This document shows positions 18,543 to 25,066 of a stretch of DNA of 64,000 nucleotides, in pieces; position 1 is the stretch's first letter, and every line of letters begins with the position of its first letter. Source of the DNA: Solirubrum puertoriconensis (GTDB lineage: Bacteria; Bacteroidota; Bacteroidia; Cytophagales; Hymenobacteraceae); NCBI RefSeq assembly GCF_001483135.1, contig NZ_LNAL01000003.1, forward strand, positions 682,001 to 746,000, given 5' to 3'. The notes under the pieces were generated by a model. That model had not been told where the DNA came from, did not search any database, and saw only the letters and a program-made list of their open reading frames with translations. The position numbers were made by a program, and so were the translations under genes.

Positions 18543-19407
18543 CTACTGCCAGCATCTCCGGTAGTCTTCAGCAAATTGTTGGAAAGAAATGGGGGCACGG
18601 CCTAGCAAATTGGCAGTGGTGCTGGTTAGCCGCGCCGCCAAACCTAGGCGAGCTACCAAGTAAATCCCGAGCATGACGTTGACGAACTCCGGTTTGAAAC
18701 CGTGGGCCAATATGTATTGCCGAAACTCGCCAATGCCCGCTGCTCGGTAGCGGATAGGCCGGCCTAACACCTTCGAAAGCGCAGCTGCTACTTGGGTGTA
18801 GATAAGCGCCTTAGCACCAGTAAGTTCGTGAGCAGCATTGGGCAACTCGCCGGTCGTTAGAAGCACACGAGCCGCTACGGCACCAGTGTCGCGCACATCA
18901 ATGAAAAACGTGCGGCCATTGCCGGCGGGTAGCAGAACCTGGTTGTAGCACTGGATATCGAAGCGGTGCGTAGTGCTCAGGTTTTACATAAAAAAAATAA
19001 CTGGGGCGGAGCATCGTCCAGCTCATGCCCGAGCGGCGCAAGTCGGCCTCGACTTTGTGGTGCGGTGCAAACCAGTTTAACTGCACTCCTTGCAACGATA
19101 CGAATACCACGTGCCGCACGCCGCTAAGCTGCGCGCGTTGGATGAACGGGCGCAGGTAACGTTTCACATCGCTTAACTCAGGCGGGCGCACCAGCAACAA
19201 ATGGTCGATGCCTTGCAGTGCCGGTTCGTGCGTGCTGGGGTCGGTAAAGTCGAGCGGTACGCTAGTTATACCATTGGGCAGAGGTGGTGCGGAGCCGGGG
19301 CGTATGGCAGCTACCAGGCGTTCCGTTGCGTTAGGTGCTTGCAGCAGATGATCAAGCGTGGCAGCGCCCCCATTGCTAGTGGCGCCGGTAAGAAGAATGC
19401 GCGTCAT
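18543..19407 (-). pseudogene. Broken NmrA-type NAD(P)-binding oxidoreductase
   Basis: From the ATG at 19407 the minus strand reads MTRILLTGATSNGGAATLDH, a Rossmann NAD(P)-binding start of the NmrA/YtfG family of atypical short-chain dehydrogenases, on through GVRHVVFVSLQG to SGMSWTMLRPSYFF. The frame is then lost at an A8 run (T8 on the coding strand, 18990-18997). The correct continuation in another frame has an in-frame TAA where the family normally has MQN (CAA to TAA), then LSTTHRFDIQCYNQV, GRTFFIDVRDTGAVAARVLL and on to the stop at 18543. A frameshift plus a separate nonsense change argue for a real pseudogene rather than a sequencing slip. If intact it would be about 288 residues. Confidence 0.8.
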
Positions 19408-19742
19408 GCAAGGCAAGTACGGGCTTTCTATTTGCCGGGTACATGGCGTTTGTTGGCCCTCGGTTGTGGGCGCCTACTTACCGCAAAACGCCCTTACCTA
19501 GGTGTACCCGTTTTATCACAACAACTCAGGCTGAGACTGCCTGCCGGCCTCCGTTGTGCAGCAGTTAGTAGGTGAAAGAGCAGGATTTCGGCAACTGCGT
19601 TTATGAAACAACTTGTAGTTTTACGCTTTGATTGTCATGTTCATCACGGCCTTCGATTCATATTTTAAATTGAAGTTGCCGGTTAATATTCAGGTATAAT
19701 TCCTGTACCCGTCTACCATTCTTTTCTGATTGTTCTCTTCTA
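19408..19742. other. Intergenic region, no gene seen
   Basis: About 335 bp between the broken NmrA gene and the GT39 gene. It becomes AT-rich from about 19600 onward. TATAAT (19695-19700) is a possible conventional -10 element before the GT39 gene, but no -33 partner in Bacteroidota style is present. A CCTAGG lies at 19497. No ORF with recognisable content. Confidence 0.4.
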
Positions 19743-21365
19743 ATGGTTGTTAAACGCTTGCTAAATAAACAGCATACAGGATACTTGCTGTTGCTATTAT
19801 TGACTATTGTCATTGGTGTTTGGGTAAGGGTTGCGCATTTCCCAAAAATTCCGCCGGGTTTCAACCAAGACGAGGCTTGCACGGCAGTTGAAGCTTTTGC
19901 ACTATCGGAAACAGGGAAGGATAAATGGGGCGATGCCTGGCCGGCATACTTCAAATCTTGGGGTAGCGGGCAAAACGTATTAATGGCTTACCTAATTATT
20001 CCTTTTATTAGGATATTCGGTCTGAATATATTCTCTATTCGTATTCTGCCGCTGATACTGGGTATTCTTACCCTGCCTTTGTTGGTTTTTGCTATTCGCT
20101 CCCTAGGTCGTTATGCCTCTTTATTAGGCTTACTTGTTATAGCAGTAGTTCCTTGGCATTTTATGTTGTCGCGCTGGGGGCTTGAAAGCAACCTCGTGCC
20201 GTTCTTCATGCTGTTGGGTTGCGCAATGGTAATTCAGGCTATTAATACACAGAAGCCCGCCTGGATCGTTGCGTGTCTTGTGCCTTTTGCATTGTCGCTG
20301 TATGCCTACGGAACTACGGTTGTGGTAGTGCCTGGGCTGTTTTTGCTGTTGCTACTGGCCTTCTGGAAGCGAATAGCATTACGCTGGCCATATTGGCTAG
20401 CTGCCGCAGGCATCTTTGCCATTGTAGCTGCGCCGTTTGCCCTGGTCATATTAGAGAACTTCATCCTGCACAAGAATCTAGCCTGGACGGATGATTTATT
20501 CTTCTCCACGCCTTTGCTGGAGGTGAACAGACTGCAACAGGTAAACCAGGCTAACCAAAACCACGAGTGGCAGGTGCTGCGGAATAATGTAGCTTTTGTC
20601 AATTCAGGTTTCAATGATGGCTCGTCCTATAACATGATCCAAGGATTTAAGCCATTGTTTAGTTTTAGTATTCTGTTGTTTGTTGTGGCGTTAGCCGTCA
20701 TGCTTTACCGCATATTGCTACCCAAAATATCAGTGGTCGAATCTCGGCGTGATGTGGTGGCTTGGGTGTTTTTTGCTTGGGCGGTAGCTTCGTTGCCGTT
20801 GATTTTTGTGATTGAATTAAATATTAATCGATTTAACCATTTCTACTTGCCCTGTTTGGTGCTGTCGGTGTGGGTTGCCGATTTAATTATCAGAAACCTG
20901 AATGAAAACGTACCGAAAACAGCTATCCGCGCCATGGTAGTAGGGTGGTTTGTTGTTGAAGGTGGTTTAGTTGTTAGGGATTATTTTGCGGAATACCCAA
21001 GCAGCCGAATCCGTGAGGACTTTAACGTAGGCTTAAAAGAGGCATTCGATGAAGCAGAGCGCCTGCCGGGCGTGCAGCAAGTGCTGGTAACCACGAATAT
21101 GCCACTGCCTTATGTTTATACGTTATTCTTTTCTAAATACCCGCCGGCCCGCTTTCAACAGGATAAGTCGTATGAGATAGTGAATGGTTTGTACGATGTT
21201 AAGCGAGTTGGCAAGTTTGTATTCTCCGAAAGCATTCTTGAGCCGGGAAGAAACTTTGGTTACCTGATGCGCAAAAATCAGTTTCAGGACACGGACAAAT
21301 GGCGCCACGAACCTCTATTCGGCAACGATTATTGGGAGGTTGGCATCGTTCGGGTATTACCCTAG
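19743..21365 (+). CDS. Glycosyltransferase family 39 protein
   Basis: 540 residues, about 11-12 membrane segments. The first periplasmic loop is PPGFNQDEACTAVEAFAL (near 38-55) followed by TGKDKWGDAWP, the diagnostic acidic NQDEA motif of GT39/PMT-like GT-C enzymes. A second conserved feature is ELNINRFNHFYLPCLVLS near 359-376. A soluble periplasmic tail from about 420 to 540 follows. The enzyme should move a sugar from a polyprenyl-phosphate carrier to a lipid or protein on the periplasmic face. The gene is notably AT-rich compared with the rest of the window, as is common for surface-glycan genes acquired by transfer. It stands alone and ends at a long hairpin. Confidence 0.87.
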   Translation: MVVKRLLNKQHTGYLLLLLLTIVIGVWVRVAHFPKIPPGFNQDEACTAVEAFALSETGKDKWGDAWPAYFKSWGSGQNVLMAYLIIPFIRIFGLNIFSIRILPLILGILTLPLLVFAIRSLGRYASLLGLLVIAVVPWHFMLSRWGLESNLVPFFMLLGCAMVIQAINTQKPAWIVACLVPFALSLYAYGTTVVVVPGLFLLLLLAFWKRIALRWPYWLAAAGIFAIVAAPFALVILENFILHKNLAWTDDLFFSTPLLEVNRLQQVNQANQNHEWQVLRNNVAFVNSGFNDGSSYNMIQGFKPLFSFSILLFVVALAVMLYRILLPKISVVESRRDVVAWVFFAWAVASLPLIFVIELNINRFNHFYLPCLVLSVWVADLIIRNLNENVPKTAIRAMVVGWFVVEGGLVVRDYFAEYPSSRIREDFNVGLKEAFDEAERLPGVQQVLVTTNMPLPYVYTLFFSKYPPARFQQDKSYEIVNGLYDVKRVGKFVFSESILEPGRNFGYLMRKNQFQDTDKWRHEPLFGNDYWEVGIVRVLP

Positions 21366-21393
21366 ATTGCCTCTGATTGTTGCTGCTGTGGTA

Positions 21394-21434
21394 ATGCGAA
21401 GGGCTGCTTAGTTAAACTAAGCAGCCCTTCGCAT
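21394..21434. terminator. Perfect 18-bp hairpin downstream of GT39 gene
   Basis: The arms 21394-21411 and 21417-21434 are perfectly complementary across loop TTAAA. No U-tract follows on either strand, so it is a likely RNA-stabilising or bidirectional end structure between convergent genes rather than a textbook terminator. Confidence 0.7.
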
Positions 21435-21511
21435 AGCGCATAGCTAATAGGCCTGGGGCGTTATGGCCCATTGCTGCAAATGCACGCTCAGCAGGCTAAG
21501 GACGCGGGGGG

Positions 21512-21931
21512 CTACAGCGTAGCTACTTGCTCGGGTTGGATGGCTACTTCGCGGGGCTTCTGCACAAGGTAGTAGTAGGCCAGTACTAGCAGCCCCAGCG
21601 TGAACGGAATAATGGCTAGGTGCTTGCCCGTAATCAGCCCGCCAATGAGTACTTCATCGAAATGAAAAAACTCGCTGATCATCCAGTAGGAGTTGGCCGA
21701 AATCCAGAACACAATAGCCAGGTTGTGGGCCAATTCAGATTTTAAGTGGCGGGTGCGCCAGGCAATGATGATGGCAATGGCCAGCGTGGGAAAGATCATG
21801 CTAATTCCGAGAGCTTTCCAGATCATGCACCAACTCACGTCCTTGAGCAGCCAAAACACAATGTGCAGATTTTCTATGCGGCGGTAGGAGGCCGGTATGG
21901 CATAAACTGGCTCGGGCGTGGTGTTTTCCAT
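21512..21931 (-). CDS. Small membrane protein of unknown function
   Basis: 139 residues from ATG 21931 (a TTG four codons upstream is unlikely). Three to four hydrophobic segments are visible: WKALGISMIFPTLAIAIII near 40-58, NLAIVFWISANSYWMIS near 72-88, and IPFTLGLLVLAYYYLV near 107-122. Between them lies SEFFHFDE, a small conserved-looking acidic/aromatic loop. Topology suggests an inner-membrane protein with a cytosolic C-terminal tail rich in Glu, Gln and Val. No family is recognised. It converges on the GT39 gene and diverges from the DUF457-type gene. Confidence 0.7.
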   Translation of the reverse strand: MENTTPEPVYAIPASYRRIENLHIVFWLLKDVSWCMIWKALGISMIFPTLAIAIIIAWRTRHLKSELAHNLAIVFWISANSYWMISEFFHFDEVLIGGLITGKHLAIIPFTLGLLVLAYYYLVQKPREVAIQPEQVATL

Positions 21932-22092
21932 GAGAATGAGCAATGCAGAAAAGGTAAAGTTACGTGCCTGCTTATATGCGGCGCCAGCGCGGTTTAGGCC
22001 CAGGTGCGCATTTTGTGACTTATGGCGCTGACAGGCATAAACAGAAGCCGTATTTGGCGAACTGCCGGGCTTCAGGTTTCTTCGCGACTACC

Positions 22093-22644
22093 ATGCCCAC
22101 CATCTTCACCCACGCTGCGGTAGCGGCCGGCCTAGGTCGGGTGCTGCATGTGCGCCCGTTGCCAGCTCGCTTCTGGTGGCTTACGGCCCTGTGCGCCATC
22201 CTGCCCGATTTCGATGCCATTACCTTCAGGCTTGGCATACCGTACGAGAGCATGTGGGGGCACCGCGGCTTTACTCACTCCTTGGTATTTGCCTTACTGA
22301 TTGGGCTGCTGATGGGCTACGCCGCGTGGCCGCGCACCCGCCCGGAGCCGCGCTGGGCTTTGGCTGTGTGGTTTGCCGTGGCCACGGCTTCGCATCCACT
22401 GCTCGATATGCTTACCAACGGCGGCTTAGGGGTAGCATTGCTGGCGCCGTTCAGCAGCGAGCGGTACTTCCTTCCGTGGCGGCCGGTGCGCGTGTCGCCC
22501 ATTGGGGCAGGGTTCTTTTCGATGCGGGGTGTGGCTACGCTGCTAAGCGAACTGCTTTGGCTGTGGCTGCCTACGCTAGTGGCGGTGCTGCTTACGGGCC
22601 CGCTGCGGAGCCGGCGAGTTGCTAAGGACACCACGCGCGCTTAA
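22093..22644 (+). CDS. Metal-dependent membrane hydrolase, YdjM/DUF457 type
   Basis: 183 residues from ATG 22093. The start MPTIFTHAAVAAGLG and the motifs LPDFDA (near 41), WGHRGFTHSLVFAL (near 58-71) and ASHPLLDMLTNGG (near 101-113) are the metal-binding signature of the LexA-regulated YdjM-like inner-membrane hydrolase family (DUF457). The four histidines and aspartates are all present. Four to five membrane segments can be seen. Enzymatic substrate is not established for the family. Upstream in-frame codons to 21964 contain no good start and lie in the divergent region, so they are excluded. It is interesting that YdjM is SOS-linked in E. coli and that umuDC lies about 600 bp downstream. 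Confidence 0.85.
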   Translation: MPTIFTHAAVAAGLGRVLHVRPLPARFWWLTALCAILPDFDAITFRLGIPYESMWGHRGFTHSLVFALLIGLLMGYAAWPRTRPEPRWALAVWFAVATASHPLLDMLTNGGLGVALLAPFSSERYFLPWRPVRVSPIGAGFFSMRGVATLLSELLWLWLPTLVAVLLTGPLRSRRVAKDTTRA

Positions 22645-22696
22645 CTGGTAAGTGCACCTAGGGTGAGCAGCGTCGTATGTCGGCATCAGGCTGCTG

Positions 22697-22724
22697 CAAA
22701 AAAACGGCCGCACAAAGGCGGCCG
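22697..22724 (-). terminator. Terminator of the small gene at 22748-23005
   Basis: On the minus strand CGGCCGC pairs with GCGGCCG across a six-base loop and is followed by seven T (the A7 run at 22698-22704 on the plus strand). Confidence 0.75.
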
Positions 22725-22747
22725 ACGATGGAACAGGAACGGGTTGG

Positions 22748-23005
22748 CTAGTTCAGCCACACCTCCGCTACGGGCATAAAGCGCCGGGCGGCGAAGGCGC
22801 CGTAGGGCTGCTCGGCATAGAAGCCTAGCACGTGCACCTGCGGCTCTTTGGTGCGAGCATTCAGCCGGTACTCTACCGGATACACCGCGCCGCGCTCGGG
22901 CCAGTCGCCAATGTGGTCTTCAGGACGGCGGCTGGCATCAACGCAACGGGCATATTGCTGTACGGGAAGGGGAGTAGGAAGCTGTGTCTTCTTCGTTCTG
23001 CGCAT
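22748..23005 (-). CDS. Hypothetical small basic protein
   Basis: 85 residues from ATG 23005. It begins MRRTKKTQLPTPLPVQQY, contains GAVYPVEYRLNARTKEPQVH and ends with YGAFAARRFMPVAEVWLN. No membrane segment, signal or known motif. The alternating hydrophobic pattern in the second half suggests a small beta-rich fold that ends in a tryptophan. It diverges from umuD, and a 6-bp inverted repeat (ATATCC/GGATAT) overlaps its start codon. It has its own terminator, which supports it being a real gene. Confidence 0.6.
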   Translation of the reverse strand: MRRTKKTQLPTPLPVQQYARCVDASRRPEDHIGDWPERGAVYPVEYRLNARTKEPQVHVLGFYAEQPYGAFAARRFMPVAEVWLN

Positions 23006-23023
23006 ATCCAAAAATAAGGATAT
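23004..23023. promoter_or_regulatory. Inverted repeat over the start of the small divergent gene
   Basis: ATATCC (23004-23009) and GGATAT (23018-23023) are perfect inverted copies around an eight-base A/T spacer, placed across the start codon of the gene at 22748-23005 and in the shared divergent region with umuD. Candidate repressor site; no regulator is identified. Confidence 0.3.
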
Positions 23024-23131
23024 TCAACATAAACTAAAAATATTAGGTAGAAAAAATTGGTGAAATAGGGGTGTTTTCGGGTGAAATGATAGCATTAAAG
23101 CTAGGTTAAAGAAGACCGTTCCGAAAAATAG

Positions 23132-23150
23132 TTAGAACCCTGGGAACTAA
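23132..23150. promoter_or_regulatory. Imperfect palindrome upstream of umuD, candidate SOS-type operator
   Basis: TTAGAACCCTGGGAACTAA is palindromic in 14 of 18 paired positions (TTAGnnCCC / GGGnnCTAA) and lies 85 bp before the umuD start. Given that umuD operons are LexA- or self-controlled, a repressor site is plausible, but no lexA site consensus for this genus is known to me. Confidence 0.3.
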
Positions 23151-23234
23151 TCTGCGGCGTTTTGAAAACTATATGCTAAAAAAATTAGTAAATAGCAGCG
23201 CCGACCAACGGCTAAGTGGGGGTCGGCTCGTTCT

Positions 23235-23717
23235 ATGACGCGCATTACGCCTTTTTCTATTAGCACCGATTGGGCCGGCCTCACGCTGCCGCTCTTCGCC
23301 TGTGTGGTGCCGGCGGGCTTTCCGTCGCCTGCCGACGACCACCTCGACGCTCCGCTCAATTTGCACGAGCTGTTGTTTGCGCACCCGGCCTCTACGTTTC
23401 TGGCCCGCGTAACCGGCGACTCGATGAACGGCGCCGGTATTCGTCACAACGACATCATTGCCGTCGACAGGGCCTTGGAGGCGGCCGACGGCTGCATTGT
23501 AGTGGCTGTGCTTGATGGCGAGCATACCGTGAAGCGCCTGCGCCGCGAGGGCACCCAAACCTGGCTTGAGCCCGAAAATCCGCGCTACCCCATCATCCGC
23601 CTCAACGAAGGCAGCGAGCTGATCATTTTTGGGGTCGTTACGCACGTAATCCACGCCTTCCGCGAAAAGCGCAGCCGCGTGCTCGGGCAGGTAAACAACC
23701 TGCGTCGCCGCGCCTAG
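23235..23717 (+). CDS. umuD: UmuD-type self-cleaving subunit of DNA polymerase V
   Basis: 160 residues. It has the LexA/UmuD peptidase S24 fold: self-cleavage site Ala27-Gly28 in VVPAGFPSPADD, catalytic Ser63 in RVTGDSMNGAGI and catalytic Lys100 in GEHTVKRLRR. All are shifted by exactly three residues from the E. coli UmuD positions (24-25, 60, 97). There is no DNA-binding domain, so it is UmuD and not LexA. After RecA-stimulated cleavage it joins UmuC to form an error-prone polymerase for lesion bypass. umuC starts 11 bp downstream. The stop codon TAG lies in CCTAGG. Confidence 0.93.
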   Translation: MTRITPFSISTDWAGLTLPLFACVVPAGFPSPADDHLDAPLNLHELLFAHPASTFLARVTGDSMNGAGIRHNDIIAVDRALEAADGCIVVAVLDGEHTVKRLRREGTQTWLEPENPRYPIIRLNEGSELIIFGVVTHVIHAFREKRSRVLGQVNNLRRRA

Positions 23718-23728
23718 GTACTGCTGCT

Positions 23729-25060
23729 ATGTTTGCCTTGGTCGACTGCAACAACTTTTATGTGTCGTGCGAGCGGGTGTTTCAGCCGCGCTACGAGGGC
23801 GTGCCCGTGGTGGTGCTCAGCAACAACGACGGCTGCCTGATTTCGCGCTCCGACGAAGCCAAGGCCCTAGGGCTGAAAATGGGCGACGCGTTTCACCTGG
23901 TAAAACCCACGCTGCTGGAGCACTCCGTGAAGGTTTTCTCCTCTAACTACGCCCTCTACGGCGACATGAGCCGGCGCGTGGTGCGTGTGCTCTGCGACTT
24001 TGCCCCGGAGGTGGAGGTTTATTCCATCGACGAGGCTTTTCTGAACCTAGGCGGCATGCGCTACTGGGCGCCCGAGGGGCTGGAGGACTACGCCGGCCGC
24101 ATTAGAGAAACGGTGAAACAGCACGTGGGCATACCCACCGCCGTGGGCGTGGCGCCCACCAAAGTGCTAGCCAAAATGGCCAACCGCTTGGCCCGCAAAC
24201 GAACCGAACAGGAGCGGGTGTGGGTGCTGGGCAATGATGCGCAACGGCTCGAAGCCCTAGAGCGCACCGCCGTAGAAGACATATGGGGCATAGGCCACCG
24301 CTACGCCCGCAAGCTGCACGAGCAAAACATTTGCACCGCCGCTGCCTTGGCGGCCAAGCCCCGCGCTTGGGTGCGGCAGCACCTGGGCGGCGTGGTGGGC
24401 GAGCGGCTGTGGTACGAGCTGCATGGCCAGGCTTGCCTGGAGCTGGAAGCCCGCCTGCCCGACGACGAAGCCACCCTCGGACCTAGGGCCACGCACCGCC
24501 AGAGTGCCGCTTGTACGCGCTCCTTCACGCGCCCCATTGCCGACGAGCAAAAGCTGCGCGAGGCCGTGGCTACGTTTGCGGCCCGCGCCGCCGAAAAGCT
24601 CCGGGCCGAAGGCCTCGCTGCGCACCTGCTCACGGTGTTGCTCGGCACCGATCGGTTTTCCCCGAAGCCGGGCCCCTCTACCTTCAGCACCACCATTGCA
24701 CTGCCCAGCGCTACCAACGACACCGGCCAGCTAACGCACTACGCCCTAGGTGCCCTGAAGCGCCTGCGCCGGGCGGGCACCTGCTACACCCGAGCCGGAG
24801 TGGTGTGCGCCGGCCTCGAGCCCGAAGGCCGGGTGCAACTAGGTTTGTTTGAGGCCCCCGAGGCCCGCCAGAAAAGCAAGCAGCTAATGGAGGCGCTGGA
24901 TACGCTGAACAAGCGCTTCGGCCGCGCCAAAGTGCGCTACGCCGCAGCCGGCACCAAGCCGCTATCATGGCAGGGGCGCTGCGACTACGTATCGCCGCAG
25001 TTTACTACCAACTGGGAGCAGCTGTGGCGCATCGGCGACGACGCGAGCCGCAAAGTCTAG
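23729..25060 (+). CDS. umuC: UmuC-type Y-family DNA polymerase V catalytic subunit
   Basis: 443 residues. The palm begins MFALVDCNNFYVSCERVF (metal-binding aspartate at position 6), and the second catalytic site is VYSIDEAFLNLGG (near 100-112). Fingers residues include SNNDGCLISRSDEAK. The thumb helix-hairpin-helix includes EDIWGIGHRYARKLHEQ near 183-199, and the little-finger domain extends to about 350. A C-terminal segment (DALNKRFGRAKVRYAAAG-type, here LDTLNKRFGRAKVRYAA) is typical of UmuC. It performs translesion synthesis with UmuD' and RecA. It forms a two-gene operon with umuD and converges with the subtilase gene seven bp after its stop. Confidence 0.96.
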   Translation: MFALVDCNNFYVSCERVFQPRYEGVPVVVLSNNDGCLISRSDEAKALGLKMGDAFHLVKPTLLEHSVKVFSSNYALYGDMSRRVVRVLCDFAPEVEVYSIDEAFLNLGGMRYWAPEGLEDYAGRIRETVKQHVGIPTAVGVAPTKVLAKMANRLARKRTEQERVWVLGNDAQRLEALERTAVEDIWGIGHRYARKLHEQNICTAAALAAKPRAWVRQHLGGVVGERLWYELHGQACLELEARLPDDEATLGPRATHRQSAACTRSFTRPIADEQKLREAVATFAARAAEKLRAEGLAAHLLTVLLGTDRFSPKPGPSTFSTTIALPSATNDTGQLTHYALGALKRLRRAGTCYTRAGVVCAGLEPEGRVQLGLFEAPEARQKSKQLMEALDTLNKRFGRAKVRYAAAGTKPLSWQGRCDYVSPQFTTNWEQLWRIGDDASRKV

Positions 25061-25066
25061 CTGCCC

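Noticed and set aside
23235-23717. LexA repressor
   Set aside because: The protein has the S24 peptidase residues but no N-terminal helix-turn-helix, and umuC follows directly, so UmuD is the better call.
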